Part shown: positions 1 through 9,078 of the stretch, in pieces
How the letters are laid out: every line of letters begins with the position of its first letter
Numbering within the stretch: the first letter of the stretch is position 1
DNA from: Streptomyces sp. NRRL F-5123
GTDB lineage: Bacteria > Actinomycetota > Actinomycetes > Streptomycetales > Streptomycetaceae
Direction of reading: 5' to 3'
Length of the DNA stretch: 64,000 bases
NCBI RefSeq assembly: GCF_000721495.1
Contig: NZ_JOHY01000008.1
Location: 288,984-352,983, forward strand
Notes under the pieces: generated by a model
What the model was told of the DNA's origin: nothing
Databases searched by the model: none
Seen by the model: only the letters and a program-made list of their open reading frames with translations
Translations under genes and position numbers: made by a program

Positions 1-1419
1 CTCGGCGACCAGCCGGGACAGGCCCTGCGAGAGCTTGTCCTCGTCGGCCTTGCTGTGCGCCTCGATCGCGACGGGCAGCAGCGGGTCCGGCATCTGCCAG
101 GGCTCCATCAGCAGCGGCCGGTCCCTGGCCGAGAGGGTGTCGCCGGTCTCCGCGCGCGCCAGCTTCGCCACGCACACCAGGTCCCCGGCCGCGGCGGACG
201 GCACCGGGCGCTGGTGCTTGCCGAACGGCGAGGTCAGGGCCCCGACCCGTTCGTCCACGTCGTGGTCCTCGTGGCCGCGGTCCGCCATGCCGTGCCCGGA
301 GACGTGCACGGTGTCGTCGGGCCGCAGCGTCCCGGAGAAGACCCGCACCAGGCTCAGCCGTCCCACGTACGGGTCGGACGACGTCTTGACGACCTCGGCG
401 GCCAGCGGCCCCTCCGGGTCGCAGGTCAGCTCGGTGCGCCCGCCGTCCAGCGCCGCGACCGGCGGCACCGCGCGCTCCAGCGGCGTCGGGAAGCCCCCGG
501 TGACCAGCTCCAGCAGCTCGACGGTGCCCAGCCCCTGCCGGGCGCCCTCGGCGGCGGGGGCCGCGGCGAGGACCGGGTGGAAGGTGCCGCGGGCGACCGC
601 GCGCTCCAGGTCGGCGACCAGCGTGCCGACGTCGATGTCCTCGCCGCCCAGGTAGCGGTCCATGAGCGACTCGTCCTCGCTCTCGGCGATGATCCCCTCG
701 ATCAGCCGGTCGCGGGACTCCGCCAGCAGCGGCAGCAGATCCCCGGGCGGGTCCTGCTCGGCGCGCTCGCCGGAGGAGTAGTCGTACACCCGCCGCGTCA
801 GCAGCCCGGCCAGGCCCGTCACCGGGGCGTGCCCGTCGGGTCCCGCGGGACCGTGCACGGGGAGGTAGAGCGGCAGCACCGCGTCCGGGTCGTCGCCGCC
901 CAACTCGCGGGCGACCTGCGCGGCGGTCTCCTCGAAGCCGGCCCGGGCCGACTCCAGGTGCGTCACCACCACCGCCCGGGGCATGCCCACGGCCGCGCAC
1001 TCGTCCCACACCATCCGCGTCGCGCCGCCGACGCCCTCGCCGTCCTGCGCCGCCGAGACGACGAACAATGCCGCGTCCGCCGCCCGCAGACCGGCCCGCA
1101 GCTCCCCGACGAAGTCGGCGTAGCCGGGGGTGTCCAGCACGTTGACCTTGATGCCGTCCCATTCGACCGGCACCAGCGACAGCTGCACCGACCGCTGCTG
1201 CCGCTGCTCGATCTCGTCGTGGTCGGACACCGAGCCGCCGTCCTCCACCCGGCCCGCCCGGTTCACCGCGCCGGTGGTCAGCGCCAGCGCCTCCACCAGG
1301 GTCGTCTTGCCCGCTCCGCTGTGGCCGACCAGCACCACGTTGCGCACCTTCTCGGGGCGGTCGGCCGCCGGTGCCCTTCCGGCGGCCCCTGGCTGTCCGT
1401 TCCTGTCGGCTGCACCCAT
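1..1419 (-). CDS. Elongation factor G-like GTPase, 3' end outside window
   Basis: The first 473 residues of an EF-G-like translational GTPase; the gene runs off the left edge. The P-loop (GHSGAGKTT) lies near residues 32-40, the G3 motif is DTPGYADF, and the EF-G-like domain II follows. Switch and G4 positions differ from canonical EF-G (for example THLESARAG where EF-G has NKxD followed by R.GAD), which fits the EF-G2-like paralogues of actinobacteria rather than the housekeeping fusA product. The ATG at 1419 was chosen because a GGGAGG ribosome-binding site lies about 9 nt upstream; the first 27 residues form a polar tail before the G domain. It is divergent from the pgsA operon across a 360-nt gap. 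Function is inferred; such paralogues are poorly characterised. Confidence 0.9.
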   Translation of the reverse strand, partial: MGAADRNGQPGAAGRAPAADRPEKVRNVVLVGHSGAGKTTLVEALALTTGAVNRAGRVEDGGSVSDHDEIEQRQQRSVQLSLVPVEWDGIKVNVLDTPGYADFVGELRAGLRAADAALFVVSAAQDGEGVGGATRMVWDECAAVGMPRAVVVTHLESARAGFEETAAQVARELGGDDPDAVLPLYLPVHGPAGPDGHAPVTGLAGLLTRRVYDYSSGERAEQDPPGDLLPLLAESRDRLIEGIIAESEDESLMDRYLGGEDIDVGTLVADLERAVARGTFHPVLAAAPAAEGARQGLGTVELLELVTGGFPTPLERAVPPVAALDGGRTELTCDPEGPLAAEVVKTSSDPYVGRLSLVRVFSGTLRPDDTVHVSGHGMADRGHEDHDVDERVGALTSPFGKHQRPVPSAAAGDLVCVAKLARAETGDTLSARDRPLLMEPWQMPDPLLPVAIEAHSKADEDKLSQGLSRLVAE

Positions 1420-1779
1420 GTGCACTCGCCTCCCGGTCCTGCCCGCACGGGGTCCGCGCCCTCGCCACGGGGGCGCGCTCCGGGACACCGCGTCACGACC
1501 GCGCGTGCTTTCCGAGGCGGCCTCGGCGACGCCCGCGGTCTTTCGACCTTCCCACGGCGGTCAGGCGGCGTCCATACGTCGTACGGGCGCCGGTCACCGG
1601 GGACCCTCCTGGCCGCGGCCGCGGCCGGGGCGGGCGGCGCTCACGGCGGTGCCTGGCGCAGCGGCCCCGCGGCGGCTGGCTACGATGGGCCATCCGGCGG
1701 CGGACCACGGACCGCCACGGCAGGCTGCCGGCTCACGTACGGCCGCCGCGCTCACGTTCTCCGACCTGTCGGGAAGGCC
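1420..1779. other. Divergent intergenic region, EF-G-like / pgsA
   Basis: 360 nt between the divergent starts. No convincing coding frame with a ribosome-binding site was found. A TACGAT -10-like hexamer at 1681-1686 could serve the pgsA operon (about 87 nt of leader), but no good -35 lies 16-19 nt upstream. On the minus strand only weak -10-like matches are present around 1580. The stretch is very GC-rich with short inverted repeats. Confidence 0.5.
1681..1686 (+). promoter_or_regulatory. Possible -10 element of the pgsA operon
   Basis: TACGAT fits the streptomycete vegetative -10 pattern TANNNT. No TTGAC-like -35 is visible, so the call rests on the hexamer and its position only. Confidence 0.3.
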
Positions 1780-2445
1780 ATGCTGAACAAGTACGCGCGT
1801 GCTTTCTTCACGCGTGTTCTCACGCCGTTCGCCGCGTTTCTGCTGCGCAAGGGGGTGACCCCGGACATGGTGACGCTGGTCGGCACCGCCGGCGTCGTCG
1901 CCGGCGCGCTGGTGTTCTACCCCATGGGGCAGTTCTTCTGGGGCACGGTCGTGATCACGCTCTTCGTCTTCTCCGACCTGGTCGACGGGAACATGGCACG
2001 CCAGATGGGCCGCTCCAGCCGCTGGGGCGCCTTCCTCGACTCCACCCTGGACCGCGTCGCGGACGGCGCGGTCTTCGGCGGCCTGGCCATGTGGTACGCG
2101 GGCAAGGGCGACGACCTGGTGCTGTGCGCCGTCACGCTCTTCTGCCTCGCCAGCGGCCAGGTCGTGTCCTACACCAAGGCGCGCGGCGAGGCGATCGGGC
2201 TGCCGGTCAACGTCAACGGCCTGGTCGAGCGCTCCGAGCGGCTGGTCATCACCCTCGTGCTGTGCGGCCTGTCCGGCTTCCACCGCACCTTCGGGGTGCC
2301 CGGCATCCAGTACCTGCTGCCGGTCGCGCTGTGGGTCGTCGCCGTCGGCAGCCTCGTCACGCTGATCCAGCGGGTCGTCACGGTCCGCCGCGAGTCGGCG
2401 GAGGCGGACGCCGCCGCGGCGGCCGGCCAGGGGAGCGGCGGATGA
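1780..2445 (+). CDS. pgsA: CDP-alcohol phosphatidyltransferase (phosphatidylinositol phosphate synthase type)
   Basis: A 221-residue integral membrane enzyme of the CDP-alcohol phosphotransferase family. The signature D-x2-D-G-x2-A-R-x8-G-x3-D-x3-D is complete around residues 67-93 (DLVDGNMAR, then WGAFLDSTLD). In actinobacteria, members at this locus transfer CDP-diacylglycerol onto inositol phosphate, the first step towards phosphatidylinositol and PIM lipids; the acyltransferase and PimA-like genes immediately downstream support that over phosphatidylglycerol phosphate synthesis. Hydrophobic segments cover most of residues 10-200. The ATG at 1780 gives the family's usual N-terminus (short amphipathic stretch, then FLLRKGVTPDMVTL). 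The stop overlaps the next start (ATGA). Confidence 0.92.
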   Translation: MLNKYARAFFTRVLTPFAAFLLRKGVTPDMVTLVGTAGVVAGALVFYPMGQFFWGTVVITLFVFSDLVDGNMARQMGRSSRWGAFLDSTLDRVADGAVFGGLAMWYAGKGDDLVLCAVTLFCLASGQVVSYTKARGEAIGLPVNVNGLVERSERLVITLVLCGLSGFHRTFGVPGIQYLLPVALWVVAVGSLVTLIQRVVTVRRESAEADAAAAAGQGSGG

Positions 2446-3413
2446 CGGGGGACGCCCCCCGAGGTGCCGCGTTCCGGGGGAACCTCGTCGACGGCCTGTA
2501 CGGGGCGGGCTGGGCCGCGGTCAGGACGCTGCCGGAGCCCGCGGCGCGGGCGCTCGGCCGTACCGTCGCCGACGCCGCGTGGCGCAGGCGCGGCAAGGGC
2601 GTGCAGCGGCTGGAGGCCAACCTCTCCCGGATCGTGCCGGACGCCGGACAGGACGCGCTGCGCGAGCTGTCCCGCGCCGGGATGCGCTCGTACCTGCGCT
2701 ACTGGATGGAGTCCTTCCGGCTGCCGGCCTGGAGCAAGGACCGCATCCGCGGCGGCTTCGCCCCCTCCGACGTGCACTACCTGACGGGCGGCATGGCCGC
2801 GGGCAAGGGCGTCATCCTCGCGCTGCCCCACATGGCCAACTGGGACCTGGCGGGCGCCTGGGTCACCACCAAGCTGGAGACGCCCTTCACGACGGTCGCC
2901 GAACGCCTCAAGCCCGAGACGCTCTACGACCGGTTCGTCGCCTACCGCGAGGGCCTGGGCATGGAGGTGCTGCCGCACACCGGCGGCAGCGCCTTCGGCA
3001 CGCTCGCCCGGCGGCTGCGCGACGGCGGCCTGGTGTGCCTGGTCGCCGACCGCGACCTGTCCGCCTCCGGCGTCGAGGTCGACTTCTTCGGCGCGAAGAC
3101 CCGCATGCCGGCCGGCCCCGCGCTGCTCGCCCAGCACACCGGCGCGCTGCTGCTGCCGGTCACCCTCTGGTACGACGAGTCGCCGGTGCTCCAGGGCACC
3201 GTGCACCCGCCGGTCACGGTGCCGGACGCCGGCACCCGCGCGCAGCGCACCGCGGCGATGACGCAGTCGCTCGCCGACACCTTCGCCGCCGGCATCGCCG
3301 CGCACCCGCAGGACTGGCACATGCTCCAGCGGCTGTGGCTCGACGACCTGGAGCCGCGCACCCGCACGGCGGGAACGGACCGGGGAACGGACGAGGGAAC
3401 GGGGACCGCGTGA
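2442..3413 (+). CDS. Phosphatidylinositol mannoside acyltransferase (LpxL/HtrB family)
   Basis: A 323-residue member of the lysophospholipid/lipid A acyltransferase family. The catalytic HX4D motif is seen as HMANWD near residue 129, followed by further family blocks (LVADRDLSASGVEVDFFG, and GPALLAQHTGALLLPV). In mycobacteria the equivalent gene between pgsA1 and pimA (PatA) acylates the mannose of PIM1. Position and order here are the same, so that role is inferred. It acts at the cytoplasmic face of the membrane. The ATG at 2442 overlaps the pgsA stop, indicating translational coupling. The C-terminal ~20 residues are a Thr/Gly-rich tail. Confidence 0.9.
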   Translation: MTGDAPRGAAFRGNLVDGLYGAGWAAVRTLPEPAARALGRTVADAAWRRRGKGVQRLEANLSRIVPDAGQDALRELSRAGMRSYLRYWMESFRLPAWSKDRIRGGFAPSDVHYLTGGMAAGKGVILALPHMANWDLAGAWVTTKLETPFTTVAERLKPETLYDRFVAYREGLGMEVLPHTGGSAFGTLARRLRDGGLVCLVADRDLSASGVEVDFFGAKTRMPAGPALLAQHTGALLLPVTLWYDESPVLQGTVHPPVTVPDAGTRAQRTAAMTQSLADTFAAGIAAHPQDWHMLQRLWLDDLEPRTRTAGTDRGTDEGTGTA

Positions 3414-4570
3414 GGATCGGGATCGTCTGCCCGTACTCCTGGGACGTCCCCGGCGGCGTCCAGTTCCACATCCGCGACCTCGCCGAGCACCTGACCGGGC
3501 TCGGCCACCACGTCTCCGTCCTGGCGCCCGCCGACGACGAGACGCCGCTGCCGCCGTACGTGGTGTCCGCGGGGCGCGCGGTCCCCGTCCCGTACAACGG
3601 GTCGGTGGCCCGGCTGAACTTCGGCTTCCTGTCCGCCGCCCGGGTCCGGCGCTGGCTGCACGACGGCGGCTTCGACGTCGTCCACATCCACGAGCCCAGC
3701 TCGCCCTCCCTCGGGCTGCTCGCGTGCTGGGCCGCGCAGGGCCCGATCGTGGCGACCTTCCACACCTCCAACCCGCGCTCGCGCGCCATGATCGCGGCCT
3801 ACCCGATCCTCCAGCCGGCGCTGGAGAAGATCCGGGCGCGCATCGCGGTGAGCGAGTACGCCCGGCGCACCCTCGTCGAGCACCTGGGGGGCGACGCGGT
3901 CGTCATCCCCAACGGTGTCGACGTCGGCTTCTTCGCGCGCGCCGAGCCGCGCCCGGAGTGGCAGGGCGACACCATCGGCTTCATGGGCCGCATCGACGAA
4001 CCCCGCAAGGGCCTGCCGGTGCTCATGCGCGCGCTGCCGGCGATCCTCGCGGCCCGCCCGCAGACCCGGCTGCTGGTCGCCGGGCGCGGCGACGCCGAGG
4101 AGGCCGTCGCCACGCTGCCGGAGCAGCTGCGCGGGCAGGTCGAATTCCTCGGCATGGTCAGCGACGAGGACAAGGCCCGGCTGCTGCGCAGCGTCGACCT
4201 GTACGTGGCCCCCAACACCGGCGGCGAGTCCTTCGGCATCATCCTCGTCGAGGCGATGTCGGCCGGCGCCCCCGTGCTGGCCAGCGACCTGGACGCGTTC
4301 GCGCAGGTCCTCGCGCAGGGCACCGCCGGCGAGCTGTTCGACAACGAGGACGCCGACGCGCTCGCCGAGGCCGCCCTGCGGCTGCTCACCGACCCCGACC
4401 GGCGCGCCGACCTGAGCGAACGCGGCCGGGCGCACGTGCGCCGCTTCGACTGGTCCGAGGTGGGCGCGGAGATCCTCGCCGTCTACGAGACCGTCGCCGA
4501 CGGCGCGGCGCGCGTCGCGACCGACGAACGCACCCGGCTGCGCGGCTTCTTCGGGCCGACGCGCCGGTAG
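3410..4570 (+). CDS. pimA: GT4 glycosyltransferase, PimA-like phosphatidylinositol mannosyltransferase
   Basis: A 386-residue GT-B fold glycosyltransferase. The N-terminal loop (PYSWDVPGGVQFHIRDLAEHL) and the GT4 donor-site block (GESFGIILVEAMSAGAPVLASDL, near residues 272-294) are clear; GRIDEPRKGL is the usual nucleotide-sugar-side motif. PimA moves mannose from GDP-mannose to phosphatidylinositol on the inner membrane leaflet. The assignment is supported by co-transcription with pgsA and the acyltransferase. The GTG at 3410 overlaps the preceding TGA (GTGA) and gives the typical MRIGIVCPYSWD start. A different hexose acceptor cannot be ruled out by eye. Confidence 0.9.
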   Translation: MRIGIVCPYSWDVPGGVQFHIRDLAEHLTGLGHHVSVLAPADDETPLPPYVVSAGRAVPVPYNGSVARLNFGFLSAARVRRWLHDGGFDVVHIHEPSSPSLGLLACWAAQGPIVATFHTSNPRSRAMIAAYPILQPALEKIRARIAVSEYARRTLVEHLGGDAVVIPNGVDVGFFARAEPRPEWQGDTIGFMGRIDEPRKGLPVLMRALPAILAARPQTRLLVAGRGDAEEAVATLPEQLRGQVEFLGMVSDEDKARLLRSVDLYVAPNTGGESFGIILVEAMSAGAPVLASDLDAFAQVLAQGTAGELFDNEDADALAEAALRLLTDPDRRADLSERGRAHVRRFDWSEVGAEILAVYETVADGAARVATDERTRLRGFFGPTRR

Positions 4571-4581
4571 CCTTGCCGCCC

Positions 4582-5133
4582 GTGACCACCACCATCATCT
4601 GGATCGCGGTGGCGCTCGTCGCGGTCGGCCTCTATCTGAGCTGGACCGCGGGGCGCCTTGACCGGCTGCACGCCCGTATCGACGCCGCCCGCGCCGCGCT
4701 GGACGCGCAGCTGCTGCGGCGCGCCTCGGTCGCCCAGGAGCTGGCGACCGCGGGCGTCCTCGACCCGGCGGCCTCGATCGTGCTGTACGAGTCCGCGCAC
4801 GCCGCCCGGCAGGCCGAACCCGAGCAGCGGGAAGTGGCCGAGAGCGAGCTGAGCCAGGCGCTGCGGGCGGTCTTCCCGGACACCGACGCGGTCGGCGAGG
4901 TCCGCGCCGCGCCCGGCGGCACCGCGGCGGTCGGCGAGCTGACACAGGCGGTGCGCCGGGTGCCGATGGCCCGCCGCTTCCACAACGACGCGGTGCGCGC
5001 CGCCCGCGCGGTCCGCGAGCACCGGGTCGTGCGCTGGCTGCGGCTGGCCGGGCACGCGCCCTTCCCGATGGCCTTCGAGATGGACGACGAGCCCCCCGCC
5101 CCGCTGACCACCGAGGGCGCGGGCGTACCGTAG
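4582..5133 (+). CDS. Single-pass membrane protein, LemA-like
   Basis: 183 residues: one N-terminal transmembrane helix (about residues 4-20), then a charged helical region resembling the LemA family (RLDRLHARIDAARAALDAQLLRR). The rest is Ala/Glu/Arg-rich and probably cytoplasmic, with a conserved-looking FHNDAVRAARAVREHRVVRWLRLAGHAP block, also as in LemA proteins. No enzymatic motif was seen. It closes the pgsA-pimA operon, 11 nt after pimA. The start is taken as GTG 4582; an in-frame TTG at 4573 would add three residues. Function unknown. Confidence 0.75.
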   Translation: MTTTIIWIAVALVAVGLYLSWTAGRLDRLHARIDAARAALDAQLLRRASVAQELATAGVLDPAASIVLYESAHAARQAEPEQREVAESELSQALRAVFPDTDAVGEVRAAPGGTAAVGELTQAVRRVPMARRFHNDAVRAARAVREHRVVRWLRLAGHAPFPMAFEMDDEPPAPLTTEGAGVP

Positions 5134-5278
5134 AAAGTGCCCGCGGGGCCGGTGGCACCATCGGTGACCTGCGGCGGGAGCCACCCGAGGCGAATTGGCC
5201 CTTTCCAGGTCGCCGCGCCGCGCCGGAGCATGGGTGGGGTTTGCCAGCCAGCCGTCGTCATCAGTGAGTGAGGTCACC

Positions 5279-6190
5279 GTGTCCACCACACCGTCCACCG
5301 CCAGCACCCCCGAGACCGGCACCGCGCGCGTCAAGCGCGGCATGGCCGAGCAGCTCAAGGGCGGCGTGATCATGGACGTCGTCACCCCGGAGCAGGCCAA
5401 GATCGCCGAGGACGCCGGCGCCGTCGCCGTCATGGCGCTGGAGCGCGTTCCGGCCGACATCCGCGCGCAGGGCGGTGTGGCCCGGATGTCCGACCCCGAC
5501 ATGATCGAGGGCATCATCGGTGCCGTCTCCATCCCGGTGATGGCCAAGTCCCGCATCGGCCACTTCGTCGAGGCGCAGGTGCTGCAGTCGCTCGGCGTGG
5601 ACTACATCGACGAGTCCGAGGTGCTGACCCCGGCCGACGAGGTCAACCACTCCGACAAGTGGTCCTTCACCACCCCCTTCGTGTGCGGCGCCACCAACCT
5701 CGGCGAGGCCCTGCGGCGTATCGCCGAGGGCGCGGCCATGATCCGCTCCAAGGGCGAGGCCGGCACCGGCAACGTCGTCGAGGCGGTGCGCCACCTGCGC
5801 CAGATCCGCGGCGAGATCGGCCGCCTCAAGGCGCTGGACAACCACGAGCTGTACGCCGCCGCGAAGGAGCTGCGTGCGCCGTACGAGCTGGTCAAGGAGG
5901 TCGCCGAGCTGGGCAAGCTGCCCGTCGTGCTGTTCTCCGCCGGCGGCGTGGCCACCCCCGCCGACGCCGCCCTGATGCGCCAGCTCGGCGCCGAGGGAGT
6001 CTTCGTCGGCTCGGGCATCTTCAAGTCCGGCGACCCGGCCAAGCGCGCTGCCGCGATCGTCCGTGCGACCACCTTCTTCGACGACCCGAAGGTCGTCGCG
6101 GACTCCTCCCGCAACCTGGGCGAGGCGATGGTCGGCATCAACATCGACACGCTGCCCGAGTCCGAGCAGTACGCCAAGCGCGGCTGGTAA
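5279..6190 (+). CDS. pdxS: Pyridoxal 5'-phosphate synthase lyase subunit PdxS
   Basis: 303 residues. PdxS condenses ribose 5-phosphate, glyceraldehyde 3-phosphate and PdxT-derived ammonia into PLP; it forms a dodecamer of (beta/alpha)8 barrels. Family blocks are intact: [14 protein letters not shown], the [19 protein letters not shown] segment, the catalytic-lysine strand [14 protein letters not shown] and [11 protein letters not shown]. The GTG at 5279 is preferred over an upstream in-frame ATG (5231) because GAGGT lies 5-9 nt upstream and it leaves the ~20-residue polar tail typical of actinobacterial PdxS. pdxT follows after 6 nt, forming the two-subunit operon. Confidence 0.96.
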   Translation: MSTTPSTASTPETGTARVKRGMAEQLKGGVIMDVVTPEQAKIAEDAGAVAVMALERVPADIRAQGGVARMSDPDMIEGIIGAVSIPVMAKSRIGHFVEAQVLQSLGVDYIDESEVLTPADEVNHSDKWSFTTPFVCGATNLGEALRRIAEGAAMIRSKGEAGTGNVVEAVRHLRQIRGEIGRLKALDNHELYAAAKELRAPYELVKEVAELGKLPVVLFSAGGVATPADAALMRQLGAEGVFVGSGIFKSGDPAKRAAAIVRATTFFDDPKVVADSSRNLGEAMVGINIDTLPESEQYAKRGW

Positions 6191-6196
6191 GCACCG

Positions 6197-6787
6197 ATGA
6201 GCCGGCCCACCATCGGCGTGCTCGCCCTCCAGGGCGACGTACGCGAACACCTTGCGGCGCTGGCCGCGGCGGACGCCGCGGCCGGCCCGGTCCGCCGCGC
6301 CGAGGAGCTGGCGGACCTCGACGGCCTGGTCATACCCGGCGGCGAGTCCACCACCATCTCCAAGCTGGCCGTGCTCTTCGGCCTGATGGAGCCGCTGCGC
6401 GCGGCGATACGCGACGGCCTGCCGGTCTACGGCACGTGCGCCGGGCTGATCATGCTCGCCGACAAGATCCTCGACCCCAGGTCGGGCCAGGAGACCTTCG
6501 GCGGCATCGACATGATCGTGCGCCGCAACGCCTTCGGGCGGCAGAACGAGTCCTTCGAGGCCGCCGTCGAGATGGCGGAGGTCCCGGGCGGGCCGGTCGA
6601 GGGCGTCTTCATCCGGGCGCCCTGGGTCGAGTCGGTCGGCGCCAGGACCGAGGTGCTCGCCGAGCACCGGGGCCACATCGTGGCCGTCCGGCAGGGGAAC
6701 GTGCTGGCCACGTCCTTCCACCCGGAGCTGACCGGTGACCACCGGGTGCACGAACTCTTCGTGTCCGCCGTGCGCGCCGCGGGGTGA
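6197..6787 (+). CDS. pdxT: Pyridoxal 5'-phosphate synthase glutaminase subunit PdxT
   Basis: 196-residue class I glutamine amidotransferase that releases ammonia from glutamine and channels it to PdxS. Catalytic residues are visible: the nucleophile Cys in [11 protein letters not shown] (near residue 79), the GGESTTI oxyanion motif (near residue 49), and the His-Glu pair in SFHPELTGD (near residue 175). The glycine normally before the elbow is retained. It starts 6 nt after pdxS, so the two are co-translated in the expected stoichiometric pair. Confidence 0.96.
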   Translation: MSRPTIGVLALQGDVREHLAALAAADAAAGPVRRAEELADLDGLVIPGGESTTISKLAVLFGLMEPLRAAIRDGLPVYGTCAGLIMLADKILDPRSGQETFGGIDMIVRRNAFGRQNESFEAAVEMAEVPGGPVEGVFIRAPWVESVGARTEVLAEHRGHIVAVRQGNVLATSFHPELTGDHRVHELFVSAVRAAG

Positions 6788-6851
6788 TCCGATCCCGGTA
6801 GGATCGACCGAGCCGAAGAACAGCAATGGGTGACGCGAAGGAGACTGTCGG

Positions 6852-7604
6852 ATGTCCGGCCACTCTAAATGGGCTACGACGAAGCACAAGAAGGCCGTGA
6901 TCGATGCCAAGCGCGGCAAGCTCTTCGCGAAGCTGATCAAGAACATCGAGGTCGCGGCCCGGACCGGTGGCGCGGACCCGGACGGCAACCCGACCCTCTT
7001 CGACGCCATCCAGAAGGCGAAGAAGAGCTCCGTCCCGAACAAGAACATCGACAGCGCGGTCAAGCGCGGCGCGGGCCTGGAGGCCGGCGGCGCCGACTAC
7101 CAGACGATCATGTACGAGGGCTACGGGCCGAACGGCGTGGCCGTCCTGATCGAGTGCCTCACCGACAACCGCAACCGCGCGGCCTCCGACGTCCGCGTGG
7201 CCATGACCCGCAACGGCGGCTCCATGGCCGACCCGGGCTCGGTGTCGTACCTGTTCAACCGCAAGGGCGTGGTGATCGTCCCCAAGGGCGGGCTGTCCGA
7301 GGACGACGTGCTCGGCGCGGTCCTGGAGGCGGGCGCCGAGGAGGTCAACGACCTCGGCGAGTCCTTCGAGGTGATCAGCGAGGCCACCGACCTGGTGCCG
7401 GTCCGCAAGGCCCTCCAGGAAGCCGGCATCGACTACGACTCGGCGGACGCGAACTTCCTGCCCACCATGCAGGTGGAGCTGGACGAGGACGGTGCCCGCA
7501 AGATCTTCAAGCTGATCGACGCGCTGGAGGACAGCGACGACGTGCAGAACGTCTTCGCGAACTTTGACGTCAGCGACGAGGTCATGGAGAAGGTCGACGC
7601 CTGA
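6852..7604 (+). CDS. YebC/PmpR (TACO1) family protein
   Basis: 250 residues with the universal start [20 protein letters not shown] and complete three-domain YebC organisation. Members have been described as transcriptional regulators and, more recently, as ribosome-associated factors relieving stalling at polyproline; which applies here cannot be told from sequence. A GGAGACTG ribosome-binding site precedes the ATG. It sits 64 nt after pdxT and in front of ruvCAB, a classic actinobacterial arrangement. A strong hairpin follows the gene, so ruvC probably has its own promoter. Confidence 0.95.
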   Translation: MSGHSKWATTKHKKAVIDAKRGKLFAKLIKNIEVAARTGGADPDGNPTLFDAIQKAKKSSVPNKNIDSAVKRGAGLEAGGADYQTIMYEGYGPNGVAVLIECLTDNRNRAASDVRVAMTRNGGSMADPGSVSYLFNRKGVVIVPKGGLSEDDVLGAVLEAGAEEVNDLGESFEVISEATDLVPVRKALQEAGIDYDSADANFLPTMQVELDEDGARKIFKLIDALEDSDDVQNVFANFDVSDEVMEKVDA

Positions 7605-7614
7605 CGCGAGCAGC

Positions 7615-7652
7615 GGGCGGGCCGGGCGGGAACACACCTGCCCGGCCCGCCC
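7615..7652 (+). terminator. Hairpin terminator after the yebC-like gene
   Basis: A perfect 13-bp GC stem (7615-7627 with 7640-7652), 12-nt loop, followed by TTTGTTGT. It lies 11 nt after the stop codon. The short T tract makes it a plausible intrinsic terminator. Confidence 0.75.
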
Positions 7653-7679
7653 TTTGTTGTCGGTGCGAACCGATAGCCT
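7652..7679 (+). promoter_or_regulatory. Possible ruvC-ruvA-ruvB promoter
   Basis: CTTTGT (7652-7657), 16-nt spacer, TAGCCT (7674-7679). The -10 fits TANNNT; the -35 is weak. It would give a leader of about 40 nt to the ruvC GTG. Confidence 0.35.
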
Positions 7680-7727
7680 GCGGGAACGAGCGGACGAGTG
7701 TGCGAGGGAAGAGGGAAGGGGGCGGCG

Positions 7728-8390
7728 GTGCGGGTGCTCGGTGTGGACCCGGGGCTCACCCGGTGCGGCATCGGCGTGGTGGACGGCACCGCCGGCCGTC
7801 GGCTGGCGATGGCCGGCGTCGGCGTCGTCCGGACCCCGGCGGACGCGCCGGTCGGCGAGCGGCTGGTGCTGGTCGAGCAGGGGATAGAGGCCTGGCTCGA
7901 CGAGTACGGGCCCGACGCCGTCGCCGTGGAGCGCGTCTTCAGCCAGCACAACGTGCGGACGGTGATGGGCACGGCGCAGGCCAGCGCGGTCGCGATCCTG
8001 TGCGCCGCCCGCCGCGGCCTGCCCGTCCACCTGCACACCCCCAGCGAGGTCAAGGCCGCCGTCACCGGCAGCGGCCGCGCCGACAAGGCCCAGGTCGGAG
8101 CGATGGTGACGCGGCTGCTCCGGCTGGACGCACCGCCGAAACCGGCGGACGCGGCGGACGCGCTGGCCCTGGCCATCTGCCACATCTGGCGCGGCCCTGC
8201 CACCGACCGGCTGCTCCGCGCCGCCGCCGGGCAGGCCGGTTCCGCCGGCGTACGCCCCCCTGCCGCGGTCGCCGCCCGCGCCGCCGCCGCCCGCCCCCGC
8301 AGGTCCGCCGCCCCCCGCCCCGCGCCGGCCGCCGGCACGGACGCGGCCGCAAGCACCGACGCCGTACGCAACCGGGAGTCCACCACGTGA
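7728..8390 (+). CDS. ruvC: Crossover junction endodeoxyribonuclease RuvC
   Basis: 220 residues. RuvC dimers cleave Holliday junctions brought by RuvAB. The acidic catalytic residues are visible: D in [11 protein letters not shown] (near residue 7), E in [11 protein letters not shown] (near 68), and the C-terminal acidic pair in [15 protein letters not shown] (near 138-141). The body ends at about residue 170; the last ~50 residues are an Ala/Pro/Arg-rich tail absent from the 173-residue E. coli protein but common in streptomycetes. The GTG at 7728 follows a GAAGGGGG ribosome-binding site. The stop overlaps ruvA's start (GTGA). Confidence 0.95.
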   Translation: MRVLGVDPGLTRCGIGVVDGTAGRRLAMAGVGVVRTPADAPVGERLVLVEQGIEAWLDEYGPDAVAVERVFSQHNVRTVMGTAQASAVAILCAARRGLPVHLHTPSEVKAAVTGSGRADKAQVGAMVTRLLRLDAPPKPADAADALALAICHIWRGPATDRLLRAAAGQAGSAGVRPPAAVAARAAAARPRRSAAPRPAPAAGTDAAASTDAVRNRESTT

Positions 8391-8998
8391 TCGCCTTCGT
8401 CAGCGGCCAGGTCGCCGCGCTCGCGCCCGACGCCGCCGTGATCGAGGTCGGCGGGGTCGGCCTGGCCGTGCAGTGCGCGCCGGGCACCCTCGCCGGGCTG
8501 CGCCTCGGGACTCCCGCCCGGCTGGCCACCTCGCTGGTCGTCCGGGAGGACTCGCTCACCCTCTACGGCTTCGCGGACGACGACGAGCGGCAGGTCTTCG
8601 AGCTGCTCCAGACCGTCAGCGGGGTCGGCCCGCGGCTGGCCCAGACGATGCTGGCCGTGCACGCGCCCGACGCGCTGCGGGCCGCGGTCGCCGCGGGAGA
8701 CGAGAAGGCGCTCACCGCCGTGCCCGGCATCGGGAAGAAGGGGGCGCAGCGGCTGCTGCTCGAACTGAAGGACCGGCTCGGTGCCCCCGTCGGCACCGGT
8801 GCGGCGCCCGTCCCCGTCGCCGCCGGGCCCGCCGCGTGGAACGAGCAGCTGCACGCCGCACTGCTGGGACTCGGCTACGCGGCCCGCGAGGCGGACGAGG
8901 CGGTCGCCGCCGTCACCCCGCAGGCCGAGGCGGCGGCCGAGCCGAACGTGGGGGCGCTGCTGCGCAGCGCACTCCAGTCCCTCAACCGCACCCGCTGA
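8387..8998 (+). CDS. ruvA: Holliday junction branch migration protein RuvA
   Basis: 203 residues, the junction-binding tetramer of the RuvAB motor. Domain I ([22 protein letters not shown]) is an OB fold; the double helix-hairpin-helix domain is seen as [16 protein letters not shown] and [24 protein letters not shown] proline/alanine linker leads to the C-terminal domain III ([17 protein letters not shown]) that contacts RuvB. The GTG start at 8387 overlaps the ruvC stop, so the two are coupled. Confidence 0.95.
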   Translation: MIAFVSGQVAALAPDAAVIEVGGVGLAVQCAPGTLAGLRLGTPARLATSLVVREDSLTLYGFADDDERQVFELLQTVSGVGPRLAQTMLAVHAPDALRAAVAAGDEKALTAVPGIGKKGAQRLLLELKDRLGAPVGTGAAPVPVAAGPAAWNEQLHAALLGLGYAAREADEAVAAVTPQAEAAAEPNVGALLRSALQSLNRTR

Positions 8999-9078
8999 CA
9001 CCGCAGCGCTGACACCGCACCCGCTGAAGAACCGCACCCGCCGACCGCCCGAGCCGAGAGACCCGAGAGACCACACTC

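Noticed and set aside
5195..5278. N-terminal extension of pdxS from an upstream ATG or earlier frame start
   Set aside because: No family similarity, and the GTG at 5279 has a better ribosome-binding site.
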